From Artemia franciscana (Eukaryota > Arthropoda > Branchiopoda > Anostraca > Artemiidae), in assembly GCF_032884065.1 (NCBI RefSeq), contig NW_027062618.1, positions 1,282,848 through 1,346,847 of the forward strand: a DNA stretch of 64,000 bases, read 5' to 3'. A program made the translations under genes and the position numbers. The first letter of the stretch is position 1, and each line of letters starts with the position of its first letter. The notes beneath the pieces are model-generated. The model was not told the DNA's origin. It did no database searches and saw only the letters and a program-made list of their open reading frames with translations. This document shows positions 47,317 through 61,000 of the stretch, piece by piece.

Positions 47317-47806
47317 TCCATCGGATGCCTTTTGTTATGGTTTGAAACTCATGATTTTGGGCTTCTTTCTCAGAGTCAGTTTACAAGGAAATTCATTTGC
47401 TATCTAAACTGTTGCCAGCTTTTCATACTTGTTTATTAACTGCAAATAACTAATGCAATAATATACTTGTGTCCAAACTATAAGGTCCAGCGGCAATTTA
47501 GTAAGAGTAGGAACACATTTTCCTCCGTTCCTACTATCTTCATTCCAACATGATAAAATAGGCTTGTGCAGTTGAATAGCAACAACTATTTCCTTGAATA
47601 ATCCCATGATGAGAATAAACAACTTTATTCAAATATGCAAGGAAAAGCTAAATACAATAAAATAGCAATGGTAATTTGTTTGCAGAATACGAATCAGATA
47701 TTGCACCTGAGACGAAAAGAAAAAAAAAAGTATTTACCGACATTTTAAATGTACAATATAAAAAAGGCTCATAGAACCGGGGCTAGAAAGTGTTTAAAGA
47801 TTTGTT

Positions 47807-47822
47807 GGCCTTTAAAAAGGCC
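47807..47822 (-). promoter_or_regulatory. H4 mRNA 3' stem-loop, U5
   Basis: Minus strand GGCCTTTTTAAAGGCC. Confidence 0.92.
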
Positions 47823-47861
47823 GTTGGGTAGGGGGACAGTTCAAAAGGCATTTGGAAATCA

Positions 47862-48218
<357 letters not shown>

Positions 48219-48317
48219 CTAACAAGTTTTCTTGAAAGCCCGTTTAATTTATATTACCAAAGGCTTTCCCCACAAATTGTTACTCTATCGCGCGGCTGGC
48301 GCTCCATATAAATATAG

Positions 48318-48782
<465 letters not shown>

Positions 48783-48818
48783 GTACCCTAATTTCTATGC
48801 AATTGCATCTTAACCAAC

Positions 48819-48834
48819 GGCCCTTTTAAGGGCC
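48819..48834 (+). promoter_or_regulatory. H3 mRNA 3' stem-loop, U5
   Basis: GGCCCTTTTAAGGGCC. Confidence 0.94.
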
Positions 48835-49279
48835 ACTAGATGGTTTAAACAAACACGCAAAATAGCGTTAAACAGCCTAGTGTTCCGTGACAAAAAAGGT
48901 ATGAGTCAAGGGCCTGTTAGATCCGAAACATCTAATGAAAAGGAAACACGTCAAAATGCCAATTTAGGCCAGCCTAATAAATCCAAAAATACCCAAAAAA
49001 TGAATAGCTCCCAATGGGACCCAACAAGCCTATGAAAATGCTTTTGATGGAATGTCATGAAAAAGACGGAGGCCCCGTTTTCTAATTCTCTTTGACTATT
49101 ACGTCGATAATATATTACTTTGTATACAACAAGCAAATTGAGCGTTGCCTTTGAAACAGGGGACTTTTGTTTTTTTCGTATTAGGGTTTAATATGGGTTC
49201 TTGTTTACCTGAAATTTCGCAAATCAAAGCCAGGAACAGTAAAAGCAATTTGAGAGCAGAGCATTTAGAATAAGGTGGT

Positions 49280-49295
49280 AGCCCTTAAAAGGGCT
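49280..49295 (-). promoter_or_regulatory. H2B mRNA 3' stem-loop, U6
   Basis: Minus strand AGCCCTTTTAAGGGCT. Confidence 0.93.
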
Positions 49296-49345
49296 GTTTG
49301 GGAGGGCCCGGCTGATTGGGCGCTAATAGACAGGGAAAACACCTC

Positions 49346-49717
49346 TTATTTGGAGCTTGTGTATTTTGTTACAGCTTTAGTGCCTTCACTAACAGCATGC
49401 TTGGCAAGTTCTCCGGGTAGGAGCAGCCTCACAGCAGTTTGAACCTCTCTGCTAGTGATGGTGGACCTCTTGTTGTAGTGAGCTAGACGAGAGGCTTCCG
49501 CAGCAATCCTTTCAAAGATATCGTTGACAAAGCTATTCATGATGCTCATTGCCTTGCTAGAAACACCAGTGTCGGGATGCACTTGCTTGAGAACTTTGTA
49601 AATGTAAATGGCGTAGCTTTCCTTCCTCTTTCGTTTCCTTTTCTTATCAGTTTTACTAATGTTTTTCTGCGCCTTACCAGCTTTCTTTGCTGCTTTTCCT
49701 GAAGTTTTTGGAGCCAT
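49346..49717 (-). CDS. H2B: Histone H2B, U6 copy
   Basis: 123 aa, intact, start at 49717; protein identical to U2. The last H2B of the array on this side. Confidence 0.97.
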   Translation of the reverse strand: MAPKTSGKAAKKAGKAQKNISKTDKKRKRKRKESYAIYIYKVLKQVHPDTGVSSKAMSIMNSFVNDIFERIAAEASRLAHYNKRSTITSREVQTAVRLLLPGELAKHAVSEGTKAVTKYTSSK

Positions 49718-49933
49718 TGTTAATAGATTCTTTAACAGAATCCAATAATCAAATGAATAGCGTTTCCAAAACTCGACCCGTTTATATACCAACTACAGTT
49801 CGCGCGCAATTCTTTTCTCAGAGGAACTCAGTTCGCTGGCTGGAGTATAAATTGTTTGCGCATTCAAAAACAGACATCATTTTCAATTTGTTCGTGTTTA
49901 AAGAATCTCAAGGAATTTCGTAACCTAGAAACC

Positions 49934-50314
49934 ATGTCAGGAAGAGGAAAGGGTGGAAAAGTGAAGGGAAAGGCAAAGTCCCGTTCAAACAGGGCAGGTC
50001 TCCAATTCCCAGTGGGAAGGATCCACCGTCTTCTGAGAAAGGGCAACTATGCGGAGCGAGTTGGTGCAGGCGCACCCGTTTACCTTGCAGCGGTGATGGA
50101 GTATTTGGCTGCCGAGGTCCTTGAGCTTGCTGGTAATGCTGCACGAGATAACAAAAAAACTCGTATCATTCCTCGTCACCTTCAGCTTGCCATTAGAAAC
50201 GATGAAGAACTCAACAAGCTTCTGTCGGGGGTCACCATTGCCCAAGGAGGCGTTTTGCCCAATATTCAAGCAGTCCTTCTACCAAAGAAGACTGAAAAAC
50301 CGGCAAAGGCTTAA
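49934..50314 (+). CDS. H2A: Histone H2A, U6 copy
   Basis: 126 aa, intact; protein identical to U2 and U3. Unlike U1 at the other edge, this edge copy shows no decay. Confidence 0.98.
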   Translation: MSGRGKGGKVKGKAKSRSNRAGLQFPVGRIHRLLRKGNYAERVGAGAPVYLAAVMEYLAAEVLELAGNAARDNKKTRIIPRHLQLAIRNDEELNKLLSGVTIAQGGVLPNIQAVLLPKKTEKPAKA

Positions 50315-50360
50315 ATGAATCTAATTTTTAGCTCCAGGCCCAACCCCCAAATTAACCAAC

Positions 50361-50376
50361 AGCCCTTTTAAGGGCT
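50361..50376 (+). promoter_or_regulatory. H2A mRNA 3' stem-loop, U6
   Basis: AGCCCTTTTAAGGGCT. Confidence 0.93.
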
Positions 50377-50978
50377 ACAAATTAATTGAATTGCTCTATA
50401 GCATGTGACCATCTGGAAAGGACAAAGCTATGAAATTTAGGATACTGAATGTCAAAAGGAAAACTTTCACATTTGCCTACCTAGTAACAACGCGTAAGAA
50501 TTGACTGGAGGCGGGGGAAACATTTTCCTTGAAAATCGTTAAATTATACCCCAACAAAACATGAATAAATATTTCAAGCTTGCCCTTTTGTTACAAGCAA
50601 TAAAGTCTGCTTTTACATTGATCTCGTTACAAAGCATAGGACTTGAGAGGAAGCTCATTTTCACCTAAGAAACCAATAGATTATACGCAAAAATTGAGGA
50701 ACTGTTTTTAAAAATAAACCAAGAGCCTCTAATTCGACTAATCTAAACTAGCCTAGGAAGCCATAGGGTAGTCATCAAAGGTAGAAACATTTGTGGGAGA
50801 CTTGTCGTTTTTGTTTCAGAAGGAAAAAAGTTTAAAAAAACAAAAAACAATGGATAAACATATTTTGATTCTTTCTAAATATTTGTCTACTAAAAACCTT
50901 GCTTTATGACTCTAAAATTAGGCATTTTGTTTCTTTTCAGTTTGTGAATCAACATTCATTTTGTTACAAAATCTTTCA

Positions 50979-51098
50979 GCCAACGGCCATACCACGTTGA
51001 AAGTACCCAGTCTCGTCAGATCCTGGAAGTCACACAACGTCGGGCCCGGTCAGTACTTGGATGGGTGACCGCCTGGGAACACCGGGTGCTGTTGGCAT
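50979..51098 (+). rRNA. 5S rRNA: 5S ribosomal RNA, U6 (G117 form)
   Basis: 120 nt, identical to U5, G117, followed by a T-run. It is the last gene before the satellite; no H1 follows. Confidence 0.97.
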
Positions 51099-52094
51099 CT
51101 TTTTTTTTCTTTTTATTATGATTTCTTTTTATTCAAAGTAAAATAATATTCTTTAACAAACTCGTTTCCTTATTCTAACAACACCAAGATGATTATATTT
51201 TATATAAGAGAAATAAGAGAGACTCAATTGGACATTTCCCTGATTCCATCTATCGGTAATAAATAAATGCGAGTCAACTGTTTTGGCTTAGATGATAAGC
51301 AAATAAATGAAGGCGAAAATTGAACAGCCACAACAGTTGACTCACATTTATTTAAGCCAATAAATAAAGTCAAAAATTGTAACCAAAGTGACATTATAAG
51401 CCCCCAAGATATTTTAGTTGACCATTCCAGCAACTAAATCAAGTTGAAAGCCACCAAGAAACAGACAGTTTTAAATGGTTAATTCTCCTCTGCCGGAATG
51501 GGTTCTTCAGCCCTTGGGGCATCTCCTTGATCGGTCAAATATATTGGGGGCTTATAATGTCACTCTTTGATCCCAATTTTCGACTTTATTTATTGGCTCA
51601 TTAGCTAAGCCAAAACAACAGTTGACTCACACTCATTCCTGATCTCCAAAAAGTTGGCGTGTAATTTAGTATATTCCATTGGGGGCACTTTACCAGTAAT
51701 TTCTGATAAAAGCTCACTGAACAGTGTATTTATGTCCAAACCGTCTTCATATATTTTTGGGCTCAACTCCATTGTACAGTTCAACTACTTTTGTCTTTCA
51801 GTAGCATCTACACCAAAAATTTGCTCATTCCTTCAATAGCGCCGCGTAAACAGCTGACTTAAATCAAAGACTTTACTTTAAAGTTAGTCTTTGATTTGTC
51901 CATGTCCAAATCCTCTTCATATGTTTTCGGGCCCAACTCCTTTCTACAGTTCAAGTTGCCTTGGTCTTTCAATAGCAAAAGTCTACTTGTTCCTTCAATA
52001 GCGCCGCCTAAGCAACTGTCTTAAAGACTAACTTTAAAGTTAGAACTTTGATTGGTCTATGTCCAAAGTCCCTTCAAATGTTTTCGGCCTCAGC
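51099..52094. other. 5S-H1 spacer of U6, left part
   Basis: Normal spacer with the inverted repeat at about 51260-51645 and sub-repeats 1 and 2. The palindrome from 52023 is altered: the right half reads GTTAGAACTTT where the others read GTTAGTCTTT. Confidence 0.75.
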
Positions 52095-55000
52095 TCCATT
52101 ATACAGTTCAACTGTCTTTCTCTTTCAAGTGCATCAATGTACTTGCTCCTTCAAGAGCGCCGCACAAACGACTGACTTTTATCAAAGACTTCAGCCATAA
52201 AATCTAGTCTAAGATGGTGTTTTTTAGACAGCAATAGCACTAGAATGCAAAAGTAACTATTATACAACGTGTTTTGGGCTCAAACAACAGCTAAATTATA
52301 CTTGAAAGGGAAAAGTTGAATTTCTATGTCCTGGTCCATTATACAGTTCAACTGTCTTTCTCTTTCAAGTGCATCAATGTACTTGCTCCTTCAAGAGCGC
52401 CGCACAAACGACTGACTTTTATCAAAGACTTCAGCCATAAAATCTAGTCTAAGATGGTGTTTTTTAGACAGCAATAGCACTAGAATGCAAAAGTAACTAT
52501 TATACAACGTGTTTTGGGCTCAAACAACAGCTAAATTATACTTGAAAGGGAAAAGTTGAATTTCTATGTCCTGGTCCATTATACAGTTCAACTGTCTTTC
52601 TCTTTCAAGTGCATCAATGTACTTGCTCCTTCAAGAGCGCCGCACAAACGACTGACTTTTATCAAAGACTTCAGCCATAAAATCTAGTCTAAGATGGTGT
52701 TTTTTAGACAGCAATAGCACTAGAATGCAAAAGTAACTATTATACAACGTGTTTTGGGCTCAAACAACAGCTAAATTATACTTGAAAGGGAAAAGTTGAA
52801 TTTCTATGTCCTGGTCCATTATACAGTTCAACTGTCTTTCTCTTTCAAGTGCATCAATGACACCAATGTACTTGCTCCTTCAAGAGCGCCGCACAAACGA
52901 CTGACTTTTATCAAAGACTTCAGCCATAAAATCTAGTCTAAGATGGTGTTTTTTAGACAGCAATAGCACTAGAATGCAAAAGTAACTATTATACAACGTG
53001 TTTTGGGCTCAAACAACAGCTAAATTATACTTGAAAGGGAAAAGTTGAATTTCTATGTCCTGGTCCATTATACAGTTCAACTGTCTTTCTCTTTCAAGTG
53101 CATCAATGACACCAATGTACTTGCTCCTTCAAGAGCGCCGCACAAACGACTGACTTTTATCAAAGACTTCAGCCATAAAATCTAGTCTAAGATGGTGTTT
53201 TTTAGACAGCAATAGCACTAAAATGCAAAAGTAACTATTATACAACGTGTTTTGGGCTCAAACAACAGCTAAATTATACTTGAAAGGGAAAAGTTGAATT
53301 TCTATGTCCTGGTCCATTATACAGTTCAACTGTCTTTCTCTTTCAAGTGCATCAATGACACCAATGTACTTGCTCCTTCAAGAGCGCCGCACAAACGACT
53401 GACTTTTATCAAAGACTTCAGCCATAAAATCTAGTCTAAGATGGTGTTTTTTAGACAGCAATAGCACTAAAATGCAAAAGTAACTATTATACAACGTGTT
53501 TTGGGCTCAAACAACAGCTAAATTATACTTGAAAGGGAAAAGTTGAATTTCTATGTCCTGGTCCATTATACAGTTCAACTGTCTTTCTCTTTCAAGTGCA
53601 TCAATGTACTTGCTCCTTCAAGAGCGCCGCACAAACGACTGACTTTTATCAAAGACTTCAGCCATAAAATCTAGTCTAAGATGGTGTTTTTTAGACAGCA
53701 ATAGCACTAGAATGCAAAAGTAACTATTATACAACGTGTTTTGGGCTCAAACAACAGCTAAATTATACTTGAAAGGGAAAAGTTGAATTTCTATGTCCTG
53801 GTCCATTATACAGTTCAACTGTCTTTCTCTTTCAAGTGCATCAATGACACCAATGTACTTGCTCCTTCAAGAGCGCCGCACAAACGACTGACTTTTATCA
53901 AAGACTTCAGCCATAAAATCTAGTCTAAGATGGTGTTTTTTAGACAGCAATAGCACTAGAATGCAAAAGTAACTATTATACAACGTGTTTTGGGCTCAAA
54001 CAACAGCTAAATTATACTTGAAAGGGAAAAGTTGAATTTCTATGTCCTGGTCCATTATACAGTTCAACTGTCTTTCTCTTTCAAGTGCATCAATGTACTT
54101 GCTCCTTCAAGAGCGCCGCACAAACGACTGACTTTTATCAAAGACTTCAGCCATAAAATCTAGTCTAAGATGGTGTTTTTTAGACAGCAATAGCACTAAA
54201 ATGCAAAAGTAACTATTATACAACGTGTTTTGGGCTCAAACAACAGCTAAATTATACTTGAAAGGGAAAAGTTGAATTTCTATGTCCTGGTCCATTATAC
54301 AGTTCAACTGTCTTTCTCTTTCAAGTGCATCAATGTACTTGCTCCTTCAAGAGCGCCGCACAAACGACTGACTTTTATCAAAGACTTCAGCCATAAAATC
54401 TAGTCTAAGATGGTGTTTTTTAGACAGCAATAGCACTAGAATGCAAAAGTAACTATTATACAACGTGTTTTGGGCTCAAACAACAGCTAAATTATACTTG
54501 AAAGGGAAAAGTTGAATTTCTATGTCCTGGTCCATTATACAGTTCAACTGTCTTTCTCTTTCAAGTGCATCAATGACACCAATGTACTTGCTCCTTCAAG
54601 AGCGCCGCACAAACGACTGACTTTTATCAAAGACTTCAGCCATAAAATCTAGTCTAAGATGGTGTTTTTTAGACAGCAATAGCACTAGAATGCAAAAGTA
54701 ACTATTATACAACGTGTTTTGGGCTCAAACAACAGCTAAATTATACTTGAAAGGGAAAAGTTGAATTTCTATGTCCTGGTCCATTATACAGTTCAACTGT
54801 CTTTCTCTTTCAAGTGCATCAATGACACCAATGTACTTGCTCCTTCAAGAGCGCCGCACAAACGACTGACTTTTATCAAAGACTTCAGCCATAAAATCTA
54901 GTCTAAGATGGTGTTTTTTAGACAGCAATAGCACTAAAATGCAAAAGTAACTATTATACAACGTGTTTTGGGCTCAAACAACAGCTAAATTATACTTGAA

Positions 55001-58000
55001 AGGGAAAAGTTGAATTTCTATGTCCTGGTCCATTATACAGTTCAACTGTCTTTCTCTTTCAAGTGCATCAATGTACTTGCTCCTTCAAGAGCGCCGCACA
55101 AACGACTGACTTTTATCAAAGACTTCAGCCATAAAATCTAGTCTAAGATGGTGTTTTTTAGACAGCAATAGCACTAGAATGCAAAAGTAACTATTATACA
55201 ACGTGTTTTGGGCTCAAACAACAGCTAAATTATACTTGAAAGGGAAAAGTTGAATTTCTATGTCCTGGTCCATTATACAGTTCAACTGTCTTTCTCTTTC
55301 AAGTGCATCAATGACACCAATGTACTTGCTCCTTCAAGAGCGCCGCACAAACGACTGACTTTTATCAAAGACTTCAGCCATAAAATCTAGTCTAAGATGG
55401 TGTTTTTTAGACAGCAATAGCACTAGAATGCAAAAGTAACTATTATACAACGTGTTTTGGGCTCAAACAACAGCTAAATTATACTTGAAAGGGAAAAGTT
55501 GAATTTCTATGTCCTGGTCCATTATACAGTTCAACTGTCTTTCTCTTTCAAGTGCATCAATGACACCAATGTACTTGCTCCTTCAAGAGCGCCGCACAAA
55601 CGACTGACTTTTATCAAAGACTTCAGCCATAAAATCTAGTCTAAGATGGTGTTTTTTAGACAGCAATAGCACTAAAATGCAAAAGTAACTATTATACAAC
55701 GTGTTTTGGGCTCAAACAACAGCTAAATTATACTTGAAAGGGAAAAGTTGAATTTCTATGTCCTGGTCCATTATACAGTTCAACTGTCTTTCTCTTTCAA
55801 GTGCATCAATGACACCAATGTACTTGCTCCTTCAAGAGCGCCGCACAAACGACTGACTTTTATCAAAGACTTCAGCCATAAAATCTAGTCTAAGATGGTG
55901 TTTTTTAGACAGCAATAGCACTAAAATGCAAAAGTAACTATTATACAACGTGTTTTGGGCTCAAACAACAGCTAAATTATACTTGAAAGGGAAAAGTTGA
56001 ATTTCTATGTCCTGGTCCATTATACAGTTCAACTGTCTTTCTCTTTCAAGTGCATCAATGACACCAATGTACTTGCTCCTTCAAGAGCGCCGCACAAACG
56101 ACTGACTTTTATCAAAGACTTCAGCCATAAAATCTAGTCTAAGATGGTGTTTTTTAGACAGCAATAGCACTAAAATGCAAAAGTAACTATTATACAACGT
56201 GTTTTGGGCTCAAACAACAGCTAAATTATACTTGAAAGGGAAAAGTTGAATTTCTATGTCCTGGTCCATTATACAGTTCAACTGTCTTTCTCTTTCAAGT
56301 GCATCAATGACACCAATGTACTTGCTCCTTCAAGAGCGCCGCACAAACGACTGACTTTTATCAAAGACTTCAGCCATAAAATCTAGTCTAAGATGGTGTT
56401 TTTTAGACAGCAATAGCACTAGAATGCAAAAGTAACTATTATACAACGTGTTTTGGGCTCAAACAACAGCTAAATTATACTTGAAAGGGAAAAGTTGAAT
56501 TTCTATGTCCTGGTCCATTATACAGTTCAACTGTCTTTCTCTTTCAAGTGCATCAATGACACCAATGTACTTGCTCCTTCAAGAGCGCCGCACAAACGAC
56601 TGACTTTTATCAAAGACTTCAGCCATAAAATCTAGTCTAAGATGGTGTTTTTTAGACAGCAATAGCACTAAAATGCAAAAGTAACTATTATACAACGTGT
56701 TTTGGGCTCAAACAACAGCTAAATTATACTTGAAAGGGAAAAGTTGAATTTCTATGTCCTGGTCCATTATACAGTTCAACTGTCTTTCTCTTTCAAGTGC
56801 ATCAATGACACCAATGTACTTGCTCCTTCAAGAGCGCCGCACAAACGACTGACTTTTATCAAAGACTTCAGCCATAAAATCTAGTCTAAGATGGTGTTTT
56901 TTAGACAGCAATAGCACTAGAATGCAAAAGTAACTATTATACAACGTGTTTTGGGCTCAAACAACAGCTAAATTATACTTGAAAGGGAAAAGTTGAATTT
57001 CTATGTCCTGGTCCATTATACAGTTCAACTGTCTTTCTCTTTCAAGTGCATCAATGACACCAATGTACTTGCTCCTTCAAGAGCGCCGCACAAACGACTG
57101 ACTTTTATCAAAGACTTCAGCCATAAAATCTAGTCTAAGATGGTGTTTTTTAGACAGCAATAGCACTAGAATGCAAAAGTAACTATTATACAACGTGTTT
57201 TGGGCTCAAACAACAGCTAAATTATACTTGAAAGGGAAAAGTTGAATTTCTATGTCCTGGTCCATTATACAGTTCAACTGTCTTTCTCTTTCAAGTGCAT
57301 CAATGTACTTGCTCCTTCAAGAGCGCCGCACAAACGACTGACTTTTATCAAAGACTTCAGCCATAAAATCTAGTCTAAGATGGTGTTTTTTAGACAGCAA
57401 TAGCACTAGAATGCAAAAGTAACTATTATACAACGTGTTTTGGGCTCAAACAACAGCTAAATTATACTTGAAAGGGAAAAGTTGAATTTCTATGTCCTGG
57501 TCCATTATACAGTTCAACTGTCTTTCTCTTTCAAGTGCATCAATGACACCAATGTACTTGCTCCTTCAAGAGCGCCGCACAAACGACTGACTTTTATCAA
57601 AGACTTCAGCCATAAAATCTAGTCTAAGATGGTGTTTTTTAGACAGCAATAGCACTAGAATGCAAAAGTAACTATTATACAACGTGTTTTGGGCTCAAAC
57701 AACAGCTAAATTATACTTGAAAGGGAAAAGTTGAATTTCTATGTCCTGGTCCATTATACAGTTCAACTGTCTTTCTCTTTCAAGTGCATCAATGTACTTG
57801 CTCCTTCAAGAGCGCCGCACAAACGACTGACTTTTATCAAAGACTTCAGCCATAAAATCTAGTCTAAGATGGTGTTTTTTAGACAGCAATAGCACTAGAA
57901 TGCAAAAGTAACTATTATACAACGTGTTTTGGGCTCAAACAACAGCTAAATTATACTTGAAAGGGAAAAGTTGAATTTCTATGTCCTGGTCCATTATACA

Positions 58001-61000
58001 GTTCAACTGTCTTTCTCTTTCAAGTGCATCAATGTACTTGCTCCTTCAAGAGCGCCGCACAAACGACTGACTTTTATCAAAGACTTCAGCCATAAAATCT
58101 AGTCTAAGATGGTGTTTTTTAGACAGCAATAGCACTAGAATGCAAAAGTAACTATTATACAACGTGTTTTGGGCTCAAACAACAGCTAAATTATACTTGA
58201 AAGGGAAAAGTTGAATTTCTATGTCCTGGTCCATTATACAGTTCAACTGTCTTTCTCTTTCAAGTGCATCAATGTACTTGCTCCTTCAAGAGCGCCGCAC
58301 AAACGACTGACTTTTATCAAAGACTTCAGCCATAAAATCTAGTCTAAGATGGTGTTTTTTAGACAGCAATAGCACTAGAATGCAAAAGTAACTATTATAC
58401 AACGTGTTTTGGGCTCAAACAACAGCTAAATTATACTTGAAAGGGAAAAGTTGAATTTCTATGTCCTGGTCCATTATACAGTTCAACTGTCTTTCTCTTT
58501 CAAGTGCATCAATGTACTTGCTCCTTCAAGAGCGCCGCACAAACGACTGACTTTTATCAAAGACTTCAGCCATAAAATCTAGTCTAAGATGGTGTTTTTT
58601 AGACAGCAATAGCACTAGAATGCAAAAGTAACTATTATACAACGTGTTTTGGGCTCAAACAACAGCTAAATTATACTTGAAAGGGAAAAGTTGAATTTCT
58701 ATGTCCTGGTCCATTATACAGTTCAACTGTCTTTCTCTTTCAAGTGCATCAATGTACTTGCTCCTTCAAGAGCGCCGCACAAACGACTGACTTTTATCAA
58801 AGACTTCAGCCATAAAATCTAGTCTAAGATGGTGTTTTTTAGACAGCAATAGCACTAGAATGCAAAAGTAACTATTATACAACGTGTTTTGGGCTCAAAC
58901 AACAGCTAAATTATACTTGAAAGGGAAAAGTTGAATTTCTATGTCCTGGTCCATTATACAGTTCAACTGTCTTTCTCTTTCAAGTGCATCAATGACACCA
59001 ATGTACTTGCTCCTTCAAGAGCGCCGCACAAACGACTGACTTTTATCAAAGACTTCAGCCATAAAATCTAGTCTAAGATGGTGTTTTTTAGACAGCAATA
59101 GCACTAGAATGCAAAAGTAACTATTATACAACGTGTTTTGGGCTCAAACAACAGCTAAATTATACTTGAAAGGGAAAAGTTGAATTTCTATGTCCTGGTC
59201 CATTATACAGTTCAACTGTCTTTCTCTTTCAAGTGCATCAATGACACCAATGTACTTGCTCCTTCAAGAGCGCCGCACAAACGACTGACTTTTATCAAAG
59301 ACTTCAGCCATAAAATCTAGTCTAAGATGGTGTTTTTTAGACAGCAATAGCACTAAAATGCAAAAGTAACTATTATACAACGTGTTTTGGGCTCAAACAA
59401 CAGCTAAATTATACTTGAAAGGGAAAAGTTGAATTTCTATGTCCTGGTCCATTATACAGTTCAACTGTCTTTCTCTTTCAAGTGCATCAATGACACCAAT
59501 GTACTTGCTCCTTCAAGAGCGCCGCACAAACGACTGACTTTTATCAAAGACTTCAGCCATAAAATCTAGTCTAAGATGGTGTTTTTTAGACAGCAATAGC
59601 ACTAGAATGCAAAAGTAACTATTATACAACGTGTTTTGGGCTCAAACAACAGCTAAATTATACTTGAAAGGGAAAAGTTGAATTTCTATGTCCTGGTCCA
59701 TTATACAGTTCAACTGTCTTTCTCTTTCAAGTGCATCAATGTACTTGCTCCTTCAAGAGCGCCGCACAAACGACTGACTTTTATCAAAGACTTCAGCCAT
59801 AAAATCTAGTCTAAGATGGTGTTTTTTAGACAGCAATAGCACTAGAATGCAAAAGTAACTATTATACAACGTGTTTTGGGCTCAAACAACAGCTAAATTA
59901 TACTTGAAAGGGAAAAGTTGAATTTCTATGTCCTGGTCCATTATACAGTTCAACTGTCTTTCTCTTTCAAGTGCATCAATGACACCAATGTACTTGCTCC
60001 TTCAAGAGCGCCGCACAAACGACTGACTTTTATCAAAGACTTCAGCCATAAAATCTAGTCTAAGATGGTGTTTTTTAGACAGCAATAGCACTAAAATGCA
60101 AAAGTAACTATTATACAACGTGTTTTGGGCTCAAACAACAGCTAAATTATACTTGAAAGGGAAAAGTTGAATTTCTATGTCCTGGTCCATTATACAGTTC
60201 AACTGTCTTTCTCTTTCAAGTGCATCAATGTACTTGCTCCTTCAAGAGCGCCGCACAAACGACTGACTTTTATCAAAGACTTCAGCCATAAAATCTAGTC
60301 TAAGATGGTGTTTTTTAGACAGCAATAGCACTAGAATGCAAAAGTAACTATTATACAACGTGTTTTGGGCTCAAACAACAGCTAAATTATACTTGAAAGG
60401 GAAAAGTTGAATTTCTATGTCCTGGTCCATTATACAGTTCAACTGTCTTTCTCTTTCAAGTGCATCAATGTACTTGCTCCTTCAAGAGCGCCGCACAAAC
60501 GACTGACTTTTATCAAAGACTTCAGCCATAAAATCTAGTCTAAGATGGTGTTTTTTAGACAGCAATAGCACTAAAATGCAAAAGTAACTATTATACAACG
60601 TGTTTTGGGCTCAAACAACAGCTAAATTATACTTGAAAGGGAAAAGTTGAATTTCTATGTCCTGGTCCATTATACAGTTCAACTGTCTTTCTCTTTCAAG
60701 TGCATCAATGTACTTGCTCCTTCAAGAGCGCCGCACAAACGACTGACTTTTATCAAAGACTTCAGCCATAAAATCTAGTCTAAGATGGTGTTTTTTAGAC
60801 AGCAATAGCACTAGAATGCAAAAGTAACTATTATACAACGTGTTTTGGGCTCAAACAACAGCTAAATTATACTTGAAAGGGAAAAGTTGAATTTCTATGT
60901 CCTGGTCCATTATACAGTTCAACTGTCTTTCTCTTTCAAGTGCATCAATGACACCAATGTACTTGCTCCTTCAAGAGCGCCGCACAAACGACTGACTTTT

